Assembly (NCBI GenBank): GCA_030550225.1
Contig: JAUQPV010000049.1
Location: 1 to 12,392, forward strand
DNA: 12,392 nucleotides
Source: Acidobacteriota bacterium
Lineage (GTDB): Bacteria; Acidobacteriota; HRBIN11
Reading direction: 5' to 3'
In this document: piece after piece, positions 7,542 to 12,392 of the stretch
Numbering within the stretch: position 1 is the first letter of the stretch
Layout: each line of letters begins with the position of its first letter
Position numbers and translations under genes: made by a program
The notes under the pieces: model-generated
The model's input: the letters and a program-made list of their open reading frames with translations, nothing else
Database searches by the model: none
Told to the model about the DNA's origin: nothing

Positions 7542-7640
7542 GGTAGGCAATACGGCTATAGGGCCGTAAGGGAATCCGGGGTGGTAGGAGCGCCCAAACC
7601 CACTTTCCCGTACTGCATTGCCTTACGGCTATATTGCCCT
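7541..7640. repeat. Operon-internal inverted repeat, copy 1
   Basis: The gap between the sufU-type gene and the Rieske gene is an imperfect inverted repeat. GTAAGGGAA (7566-7574) pairs with TTCCCGTAC (7605-7613) with one mismatch. The outer arms, rich in GGCAATA and TACGGC units, pair more loosely with indels. The core 7562-7616 closely matches copy 2 at 7999-8052, sharing GGCCGTAAGGGAA, GGTA(A/G)GAGC and AACCCACT. It probably forms an RNA hairpin in the transcript. Confidence 0.75.
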
Positions 7641-7652
7641 CATGGAGGTCCC

Positions 7653-7973
7653 ATGAGTCGGTGGGTGAAGGTCACGACGTTGGATGCGCTTCAAGAAGAC
7701 GACGTGCCATATCCCTTTGACGCAGACGGGGAGCCCGTCGTACTTATCCGGAAAGGCCACGAGGTCTACGCCCTGCGGGACGTTTGCACTCATATGGAGT
7801 ATCCTCTTCACGACGGTACGGTCGAGGGCTTCGTGATCGAATGTGCCTATCATGGCGCTCGTTTTGACGTCCGGACCGGCGAGGTCTTGGCTCTTCCGGC
7901 CTTCGTCCCTGTACAGGCCTATCCCGTCCGTCTGGAAGGCCGGGAGGTCTGGATTGACCTTGAACCAGAGTAA
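7653..7973 (+). CDS. Rieske-type [2Fe-2S] ferredoxin
   Basis: The 106-residue product is a single Rieske domain. Ligands are Cys45-X-His47 (CTH) and Cys64-X2-His67 (CAYH), separated by 16 residues. This matches ferredoxin components of ring-hydroxylating oxygenases and NirD-like proteins. There is no signal peptide or membrane helix, so it is cytoplasmic. Similar small Rieske proteins sit within suf operons of several bacterial groups, where they may deliver electrons during assembly or be an early cluster client. That role is inferred. The ATG at 7653 has GGAGG about 4 nt upstream; the earlier GTG at 7581 lies inside the repeat and is not credible. The gene is flanked on both sides by copies of the same inverted repeat. 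Confidence 0.9.
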   Translation: MSRWVKVTTLDALQEDDVPYPFDADGEPVVLIRKGHEVYALRDVCTHMEYPLHDGTVEGFVIECAYHGARFDVRTGEVLALPAFVPVQAYPVRLEGREVWIDLEPE

Positions 7974-8073
7974 GGCATTAGGGCAGTAGGGCAATAAGGC
8001 CGTAAGGGAACCCGGGCGGTAAGAGCTCCCGAACCCACTCTCCCATACTGCCCTACTGCCTTACTGCCCTATT
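7974..8073. repeat. Operon-internal inverted repeat, copy 2
   Basis: The arms 7978-8009 and 8041-8072 are complementary at 26 of 32 positions by hand alignment. Both are built of roughly 8-10 nt units of the AGGGCAGTA / AAGGCAGTA kind, so the repeat is both inverted and internally periodic. The middle (8010-8040) holds CCCGGGCGGTAAGAGCTCCC. Homologous to copy 1 (7541-7640). It occupies nearly the whole gap between the Rieske gene and sufS. Confidence 0.85.
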
Positions 8074-8088
8074 CATGAGGGGGTACCT

Positions 8089-9342
8089 ATGCAGGAAACT
8101 CGACCGGCGGTGGGATTCGATCCCCGGGTCTTACGGGCCGACTTCCCCATCTTTCAGCGGGAAGTCCATGGCCGCCGTCTGGTGTACCTGGACAATGCGG
8201 CGACCAGCCAACGGCCCCAGGCGGTCATCGACGCCGTCCGTCAGTTCTACGAATGCTTTAATGCCAACATCCATCGGGCCGTCCACACGCTGAGCCACGA
8301 GGCGACGGTCGCATACGAGGAAGCCCACAAGAAGGTTGCCCGCTTCGTCGGCGCCCGCTCGTGGCGGGAAATCGTCTTTGTTCGCAACGCCACGGAGGCG
8401 ATGAACCTGGTCGCCTACGCTTGGGGCTTATGGAACCTGCGAGAGGGCGACGAAGTCGTCCTGACCATCATGGAGCATCACTCGAATATCGTCCCTTGGC
8501 ATTTTCTGCGGAAGCTTCGGGGCATTTGCCTCCACTTCGTGGACGTCGACGACCAAGGCCGGCTCCGGCTCGACCAGTATTACGAGTTGTTGGAGCGGCC
8601 GCGCGTGCGCTTGGTCGCCTTCACGATGGCCTCCAACGTCTTGGGGACGGTCAATCCCGTCCAGGAGATGGTCCGGGCGGCCCGGGAGCGAGGCATCGTG
8701 ACGCTGGTCGACGCGGCCCAGGGGGCGCCGCATCTTCCCATCGACGTGCAGGCCCTGGGGTGTGACTTTCTGGCCGTCTCGGGGCACAAGATGTTGGGTC
8801 CCACGGGAAGTGGCTTTCTGTATGCTCGAGAAGAAATGCTTCAGACGATGGAACCCTTCCTGTACGGGGGCGACATGATCTCGAGGGTCACGACGGAGGG
8901 TGCCGAGTGGAACGAACTCCCGTGGAAGTATGAAGCCGGCACGCCCCACATCGCCGGCGGGATCGGCCTGGGAGCCGCCGTCGACTACCTGATGAATTTG
9001 GGGATGGACCGGGTCTATGCGCACGAGCGGCATCTCTTGGCGTATGCCCTGGAGCGCCTCCGGCCGATTCCGGGTATCCGGCTATACGGCCCCGAGGAGG
9101 GCCCCCGGCTGGGCGTCATCTCGTTTACCTTCGAGAAGGCCCACCCCCACGACGTGGCCCACATCCTGGACGAGCACGGCGTCGCCGTCCGGTCCGGCCA
9201 CCACTGCGCCCAGCCCCTGATGCATCGGCTCGGGATGGACAACACCGTCCGGGCCAGCTTTTACATCTACAACGACGAGGAGGACGTCGACGTCCTCGTC
9301 GAGGCTCTCTACAAGGTCGTCCGCATCTTCAAGATCCGGTAA
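8089..9342 (+). CDS. sufS: SufS, group II cysteine desulfurase
   Basis: SufS is a PLP enzyme that takes sulfur from L-cysteine as an enzyme-bound persulfide, yielding alanine. The 417-residue product has the full set of motifs. These are YLDNAATSQRP (33-43), the PLP-stacking histidine in MEHHSN (about 131), Asp208 in LVDAAQ, the Schiff-base Lys234 in SGHKMLGPTG, and the catalytic Cys373 in RSGHHCAQPLMH. RSGHHC marks group II (SufS type) rather than group I (IscS/NifS). It probably hands sulfur to the SufU-type protein two genes upstream; no sufE is seen in the window. The ATG at 8089 follows GAGGGGG by about 5 nt. It is the last gene of the operon, 24 nt from a convergent gene. Confidence 0.96.
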   Translation: MQETRPAVGFDPRVLRADFPIFQREVHGRRLVYLDNAATSQRPQAVIDAVRQFYECFNANIHRAVHTLSHEATVAYEEAHKKVARFVGARSWREIVFVRNATEAMNLVAYAWGLWNLREGDEVVLTIMEHHSNIVPWHFLRKLRGICLHFVDVDDQGRLRLDQYYELLERPRVRLVAFTMASNVLGTVNPVQEMVRAARERGIVTLVDAAQGAPHLPIDVQALGCDFLAVSGHKMLGPTGSGFLYAREEMLQTMEPFLYGGDMISRVTTEGAEWNELPWKYEAGTPHIAGGIGLGAAVDYLMNLGMDRVYAHERHLLAYALERLRPIPGIRLYGPEEGPRLGVISFTFEKAHPHDVAHILDEHGVAVRSGHHCAQPLMHRLGMDNTVRASFYIYNDEEDVDVLVEALYKVVRIFKIR

Positions 9343-9343
9343 T

Positions 9344-9357
9344 CCGGTCCGTACCGG
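9344..9357. terminator. Small hairpin between convergent sufS and outer-membrane gene
   Basis: CCGGT (9344-9348) pairs with ACCGG (9353-9357) around a 4-nt loop in the 24-nt gap between two convergent genes. No T run follows on either strand, so if it ends transcription it is weak. It is listed because nothing else in the gap could do so. Confidence 0.3.
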
Positions 9358-9366
9358 CTTGGGCCG

Positions 9367-10137
9367 TCAGAACCCCAGGGCTACCGCCAGGAAGGGGCCG
9401 GCCAGGGTGACCCGTGCGAGGTCCGTGCCCGATCCGGCCCGCCCATGTAAGTATCGGTAGCCTCCCGAGAGGCGAAGATACCGGACCGGCGTGACCTGTA
9501 CACCGACCTCCCAGTCCCAGAAGGCCCCGTAGGAACCTGCTGGAAGGCCCGAAATCTCCGCAAACATGCCCATCCAGTCAGAGGGTCGCACGTCGAGGGC
9601 CGCTCCCGGCGTCGGCGCGCCCAGGCGCCACGTCCGGGTCGCCGATACCAGGGTGGGCAGGTCCGGGGCCATCAGTGAGCCCTCCGCCCAGAAGCCCTTC
9701 ACGTCCACCAGAGGCCCCAGGCGAACGACCCCGTCGCCCAGGTCCAGCAACTGCCAGGCCCACCCGAGACGCACATACTGGAGTCGAAATTCGGAGGCGA
9801 CCCGCGTGCCGAATTCATAGGTGCGGCCGCGAAAGCGGACCGTCGCCTGGACGACCCGGTCGCCCTGGTAGGCGATTGTCGTGTAAGCCAGGCGGAATCG
9901 GTGGTGGCGGCTGGGGCGCCAGGTCAGACGGACCTCCGGGAACCGCCGGTCGTGTATACCCAGGTCCCGCTTGAGGTCCACGTCGGTCGCCGGCTCGTCG
10001 GCGATGGCGGCCCGGGCGTGGGCTGTCAGGGTGGGTCCCCAGAGGCGGCCCTCCAGCTCCCAGCGGGCCGCCGCTCCCTGGGCCCAGGCCACTGATCCGA
10101 CCCATCCCCATGCGAGAGTCCACAGGAGGATACGCAT
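9367..10137 (-). CDS. Predicted outer-membrane beta-barrel protein
   Basis: The 256-residue product starts with a clear signal peptide (MRILLWTLAWGWVGSVAWA, likely cut before Gln20). The rest alternates short amphipathic strands with aromatic residues, for example HRFRLAYTTIAY, FRLQYVRLGWAWQLL, DWEVGVQV and YLRLSGGYRYL. It ends in ALGF; a C-terminal Phe is the usual recognition signal for outer-membrane barrels. This implies a diderm cell. I do not recognise a specific family; a small 8-10 strand porin-like or structural barrel is the best description. The ATG at 10137 has a GAGGAG about 11 nt upstream on the minus strand. It is convergent with sufS and its link with that operon is probably only positional. 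Confidence 0.8.
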   Translation of the reverse strand: MRILLWTLAWGWVGSVAWAQGAAARWELEGRLWGPTLTAHARAAIADEPATDVDLKRDLGIHDRRFPEVRLTWRPSRHHRFRLAYTTIAYQGDRVVQATVRFRGRTYEFGTRVASEFRLQYVRLGWAWQLLDLGDGVVRLGPLVDVKGFWAEGSLMAPDLPTLVSATRTWRLGAPTPGAALDVRPSDWMGMFAEISGLPAGSYGAFWDWEVGVQVTPVRYLRLSGGYRYLHGRAGSGTDLARVTLAGPFLAVALGF

Positions 10138-10295
10138 TGCCCCCGTCTCTCCTCAGAGGGTTTTAAGGTCTGATGAAGCTGGATCTTACACCACGGGCCG
10201 TGGGCGGATCTCGGTGGGTTTGCGGGTTCTCGCCCCACTTGCCTGTTTCGTAGGTGGCGTGAGCGGGTGTCGTTCATGCTCATACTGCCTTCCCA

Positions 10296-10317
10296 AGTGT
10301 CGAACCGATTCGACACT
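10296..10317. repeat. Perfect 9-bp palindrome
   Basis: AGTGTCGAA (10296-10304) and TTCGACACT (10309-10317) are perfect inverted arms around CCGA. It lies directly beside a second palindrome that was split by the transposon insertion. It may be an operator, a hairpin, or a remnant of an older element. No T tract follows. The gap 10138-10330 otherwise shows no gene. Confidence 0.7.
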
Positions 10318-10324
10318 GATGTTT

Positions 10325-10330
10325 ACTGGA
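10325..10330. repeat. Target-site duplication, left copy (ACTGGA)
   Basis: ACTGGA directly abuts the left terminal repeat at 10331. The identical hexamer abuts the right terminal repeat at 11698-11703. A 6-bp duplication in direct orientation is what staggered-cut (DDE-type) transposition leaves. Confidence 0.8.
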
Positions 10331-10361
10331 TAGGACTTACGCAGTTGCCTGTGCTTCCCCC
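10331..10361 (+). repeat. Left terminal inverted repeat
   Basis: 31 bp starting TAGGACTTACGCAGTT and ending CTTCCCCC. Compared with the reverse complement of the right repeat it differs at positions 17 (G/A) and 22 (T/C). Confidence 0.9.
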
Positions 10362-10425
10362 GGGAGGACAGACTGGACTTTCGGGAGAAAATCAGGCAAA
10401 ATGTCCTTGCCGAGGCGGGACTCCC

Positions 10426-11691
10426 ATGCCGACCTTGGGCTTGAAGTTCCGTTTCCCCAGGAATGCGCGGGTGGACGACCTCTTGGACGCCTGCGGGGCG
10501 ATGGTCCGGGAGGCCGTCGGGTGGGCCATCGAGAACAGAAAGACGGCCACCCATACCATCGTCCAGGAACTCTATGCGGTCTTCCGGCGCCGCTTCCCGG
10601 AGCTCCACTCCGCCTGGGCCCAGAAGTCGGCCCGGACGGCGGCGGCCATCGTGCATGCCTGGGGCCGTCGTAGGCGGAGGGGCCGGGAGGCCCGAGAGAG
10701 GCCCGAAATTCGCAAGACCTGGGTCTACGTCGACAAGCAGACTTTCCGCTGGGACTGGGACGGGACGTATCTTACGGTTCGTATCGCCGTGAGGCCCTGG
10801 GACGAAGACCCCATCGTCCTGCGCTTCCGGCCCCACGGCAAGTACAAGCGCCTGGTCGAGCAGTGGCACCGGGGCGACCTCGACTACGGGGAGCCGACCC
10901 TGAGCCGGGACACCCTCATCATCCCCTTGAAGCTACCCGAGGCGGCCGTCTATGCGTCCCGGGAGGTCTGGGGCATCGACAGCAACGAGCGGAGCCTGGA
11001 CCTGTACAGCCTGCCCCAGGGGGTCGGGGCGACCCTGGACACTTCCTACGTGGCCTGCGTGAACGCAGAGCACGACAAGCGGGTCCGGCGGGGGTGTCGG
11101 GGGAAGCAGAATCCCAAGGCGAGGGCCCAAATCCAGAGGCGCCACGGCCGGCGCCGGCGGGCGAGGACTCTGGAGTTTTGGCACCGGGTGGCCCTGGGGC
11201 TTGTATGGATGGCCCTGGTCGGCGAGGGGGCGCTTGTCTTAGAGAGGCTCCGGGGCCTCAAGGGGCGTCTGGCCCAGGCGCCCAAAAGACTCCGGCGCAG
11301 GCTCCTGAATCATTGGAGCATCCGGACTTTTCATGCCATCCTCCGGCACAAGGCGAGGGTATACGGAGTTCCGCGGACGGAGGTCGACCCCAGGGACACG
11401 AGCCGCACCTGCCCGGTATGCGGGGAGAAGGACCTAAGGGGGCGGATGAGGCTCGAGTGTCCCTCCTGCGGGCTTTCGATGAACCGGCATCTGCTGGCGG
11501 CCTGGAACATCGCCAAGCGGGCCCAAATCCCCCCTGGGGGGCGGGGCGGGGCCGGGGAGGGCCGAGCCCTCTTCGGGCGGCTTCAGTCCCCCCGGTGGGG
11601 GCAGGGGGTCATGGGCGCTCCCGGTCGCCCCCTTCCTGTCCCAGGGGCGAACGCCTCGGGGACACAGGGGGAAGCGCAGGTAACTGCGTAA
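10426..11691 (+). CDS. tnpB: TnpB-like (IS605 OrfB / IS1341-type) protein with atypical RuvC-III
   Basis: TnpB proteins are RNA-guided RuvC nucleases, ancestors of Cas12. The 421-residue product has the expected order: N-terminal basic helices and beta-barrel, RuvC-I with Asp185 in GIDSNERSLDL, and RuvC-II with Glu273 in LVLERLRGLKGRL. The zinc ribbon CPVC...CPSC (C329, C332, C345, C348) follows VDPRDTSRT. The RuvC-III region reads SMNRHLLAAWNIAKR (351-365). The usual motif is DRDxNAAxNI, so both aspartates and the first Asn appear replaced (N353, H355, L357). It may therefore be nuclease-dead or belong to a subfamily with a rearranged site. The last 53 residues are Gly/Pro/Arg-rich, do not look like a domain, and probably overlap guide-RNA scaffold. 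I chose ATG 10426 (MPTLGLKFRF), the usual TnpB N-terminus; the ORF continues upstream across the element boundary, which is not credible. The ribosome site is weak (GAGG). Confidence 0.88.
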   Translation: MPTLGLKFRFPRNARVDDLLDACGAMVREAVGWAIENRKTATHTIVQELYAVFRRRFPELHSAWAQKSARTAAAIVHAWGRRRRRGREARERPEIRKTWVYVDKQTFRWDWDGTYLTVRIAVRPWDEDPIVLRFRPHGKYKRLVEQWHRGDLDYGEPTLSRDTLIIPLKLPEAAVYASREVWGIDSNERSLDLYSLPQGVGATLDTSYVACVNAEHDKRVRRGCRGKQNPKARAQIQRRHGRRRRARTLEFWHRVALGLVWMALVGEGALVLERLRGLKGRLAQAPKRLRRRLLNHWSIRTFHAILRHKARVYGVPRTEVDPRDTSRTCPVCGEKDLRGRMRLECPSCGLSMNRHLLAAWNIAKRAQIPPGGRGGAGEGRALFGRLQSPRWGQGVMGAPGRPLPVPGANASGTQGEAQVTA

Positions 11692-11697
11692 GTCCTA
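11521..11697 (+). ncRNA. Candidate guide-RNA (omega RNA) scaffold overlapping the tnpB 3' end
   Basis: The end of tnpB is extremely G+C-rich and can form several hairpins. CCCCCC (11529-11534) faces GGGGGG (11536-11541). GCC-GA-GCCC (11561-11569) pairs with GGGCGGC (11575-11581) around TCTTC. CCCCC pairs with GGGGG (11588-11601). In TnpB systems the guide RNA scaffold comes from the tnpB 3' end and right element end, with the guide read from flanking DNA. By analogy the guide would start after 11697 (ACTGGACTAAAC...). This is inference from location and structure only. Confidence 0.35.
11667..11697 (-). repeat. Right terminal inverted repeat
   Basis: 31 bp, reverse complement of the left repeat at 29 of 31 positions. 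It contains the tnpB stop codon (TAA at 11689-11691) and ends AAGTCCTA, directly before the second ACTGGA. Confidence 0.9.
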
Positions 11698-11703
11698 ACT
11701 GGA
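11698..11703. repeat. Target-site duplication, right copy (ACTGGA)
   Basis: Identical to 10325-10330. Removing the element and one copy restores GATGTTTA-CTGGAC-TAAACATC, a palindrome with perfect 8-bp arms, which supports these exact boundaries. Confidence 0.8.
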
Positions 11704-12121
11704 CTAAACATCCGGAGGACATACATAGATGGGGCCGTCACCCGTGATGGAGCCGCGTGGTGTCGATGGGATTAGACATCCGGGCCGAGGAGATGGGTGA
11801 GGGATGACGGGAAAAGGCTCTGTCGTTGGGCCATCGGGGCCGCCTCCGGTCATTGGCATGGGGTTTGCACAGAGGCTTAGACGTTCCGCTGATCGAGACG
11901 GCGGGCGCGCGACGACGTCCCCGACGGCGGGTGGCCGTACGCTGTGACTCGGACGTGGGCGGGCGGGTGGCGTCTATCTCGTGGTGGTGGTCGTCGAGTT
12001 GCGGCGGTGGCGGCGGGGGAGGGCCCGCGAGCGAAGAGGAGGAGCCTCAAATAGGGGCTCCCGGGCCGCTGACCGTTGACTTGATCCGCCGCCGGGAAGC
12101 GGTTAACTTAATAGGCACTGT
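11704..12121. other. Gene-poor G+C-rich spacer
   Basis: I see no credible gene in these 418 bases. Open frames here have low-complexity products (Gly, Arg and Trp runs) and run into the tRNA. A 15-nt motif, GGAYTARACATCCGG, occurs at 11701-11715 and 11769-11783 (13 of 15 identical). A 6-bp hairpin, GGAGCC/GGCTCC (12041-12046 and 12056-12061), lies before the tRNA promoter region and has no T tract. Confidence 0.6.
12076..12112 (+). promoter_or_regulatory. Possible promoter of the tRNA-Glu gene
   Basis: The overlapping TTGACT and TTGATC (12076-12086) resemble -35 boxes. TTAACTTAAT (12103-12112) is the only A+T-rich stretch before the tRNA and could hold the -10. With TTGATC and TTAACT the spacer is 16 nt, but the -10 matches only 3 of 6 positions. 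Confidence 0.35.
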
Positions 12122-12199
12122 GGCCCTATCGTCTAGCCAGGTCCAGGACGGGGGATTCTCAGTCCTCAAACCCGGGTTCAAATCCCGGTAGGGCCACCA
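12122..12199 (+). tRNA. tRNA-Glu (anticodon CTC)
   Basis: A full cloverleaf can be drawn. The acceptor stem is GGCCCTA (12122-12128) with TAGGGCC (12189-12195). The D arm starts GTCTAGCC, as in other tRNA-Glu. The anticodon stem GGGGA/TCCTC encloses the loop TTCTCAG, with anticodon CTC at 12158-12160 reading GAG. The T arm is CCGGG-TTCAAAT-CCCGG. The discriminator is A12196 and CCA is encoded at 12197-12199. Its features match tRNA-Glu rather than another GGCC-starting tRNA. Confidence 0.95.
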
Positions 12200-12212
12200 A
12201 GGCGGTCGATGC

Positions 12213-12392
12213 ATGCGCCGCGGACTTGCCTTCACGGCGTGGCTTGTCCTGCTCTTGAGTGTCTCCCCTCTCTTGGCGGCCCCCCGCTATGAGTGGTCCT
12301 TCGAGATCGAAGAAGGCCTCGCCAGCTTCTTTCTCCAGCCCTTTGCCGTCGACCGGCCCGCCCGGATCGAGGTGTACATCGAGTGGCTCCCG
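12213..12392 (+). CDS. Exported protein, N-terminal fragment (runs off the window)
   Basis: An open frame of 60 codons runs from ATG 12213 to the window edge. The first 23 residues, MRRGLAFTAWLVLLLSVSPL then LAA, form a textbook signal peptide: basic start, hydrophobic core and a small-residue cleavage site. Mature protein would begin PRYEWSFEIEEG. The rest (LASFFLQPFAVDRPARIEVYIEWLP) is not recognised. A weak AAGGCGG lies about 7 nt upstream. The ATG is only 14 nt after the tRNA, so the gene may be cotranscribed with it. The other ATG at 12209 is in a frame that closes quickly. Confidence 0.7.
   Translation, partial: MRRGLAFTAWLVLLLSVSPLLAAPRYEWSFEIEEGLASFFLQPFAVDRPARIEVYIEWLP

Larger units (their letters stand above)
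10331..11697 (+). mobile_element. 1.37-kb transposon with terminal inverted repeats carrying only a tnpB-like gene
   Basis: The ends are 31-bp inverted repeats (10331-10361 and 11667-11697) identical at 29 of 31 positions, starting TAGGACTTACGCAGTT. A 6-bp direct duplication, ACTGGA, flanks the element. The only gene inside is tnpB-like (10426-11691), whose stop codon lies within the right repeat. No DDE transposase or Y1 tnpA is present, so it must be moved in trans or is stranded. IS200/IS605 elements, the usual home of tnpB, have neither inverted repeats nor target duplications. This therefore looks like a non-autonomous DDE-type element that has captured tnpB. I do not assign an IS family from memory. 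Confidence 0.85.

Noticed and set aside
7541..8073. CRISPR array
   Set aside because: There are only two long imperfect inverted repeats with a gene between them; no regular repeat-spacer pattern is present.
10296..10317. LexA-type SOS box
   Set aside because: The palindrome contains TCGAA/TTCGA, but the CGAAC-N4-GTTCG spacing of the Gram-positive LexA box is not met.
10267..10425. Upstream extension of tnpB
   Set aside because: It runs across the left transposon boundary and the residues do not resemble TnpB. The family start is at 10426.
10331..11697. Classical IS200/IS605 element
   Set aside because: The element has long terminal inverted repeats and a 6-bp duplication, and lacks tnpA, unlike that group.
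11826..12235. Short open frames over the tRNA on both strands
   Set aside because: Their products include the tRNA-derived artefact YRDLNPGL and Gly/Arg runs. The tRNA explains the sequence.

Overview
The window is G+C-rich bacterial chromosome, probably from a thermophilic or hot-environment diderm. The diderm reading comes from a predicted outer-membrane beta-barrel protein with a signal peptide. The sequence alone does not fix the phylum. Most of the window is one SUF iron-sulfur cluster assembly operon, followed by a small transposon, a tRNA gene and the start of an exported-protein gene.

Layout: (1) 21-1442, minus strand: a large pentapeptide-repeat protein, divergent from the operon. 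(2) 1532-9342, plus strand: a strong sigma70-type promoter drives an Rrf2-family regulator with three cysteines, then sufC, sufB, sufD, a SufU/IscU-type scaffold gene, a small Rieske ferredoxin gene and sufS. sufC overlaps the regulator gene. sufB is interrupted in frame by a 389-residue intein with both LAGLIDADG motifs. A hairpin plus T-rich tract, shaped like an intrinsic terminator, lies between sufB and sufD. The longer gaps inside the operon hold large imperfect inverted repeats. (3) 9367-10137, minus strand: a beta-barrel outer-membrane protein, convergent with sufS. (4) 10331-11697: an element with 31-bp terminal inverted repeats (29/31 identical) and a 6-bp target duplication, whose only gene is a TnpB-like protein. 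(5) 11704-12121: mostly structureless G+C-rich sequence. (6) 12122-12199: tRNA-Glu(CTC) with encoded CCA. (7) 12213 to the window edge: the N-terminus of an exported protein.

How the genes fit together: SufS takes sulfur from cysteine, the SufU-type protein probably relays it, and SufB-SufC-SufD builds the cluster using ATP. The Rrf2 protein probably senses cluster status and controls the operon. The Rieske protein is a likely electron carrier or cluster client. SufB cannot work until its intein splices out.

The most unusual parts are the transposon (a tnpB gene inside a DDE-transposon-like shell, with an atypical RuvC-III motif) and the layered oddities of the suf operon (intein, internal terminator, repeat hairpins).
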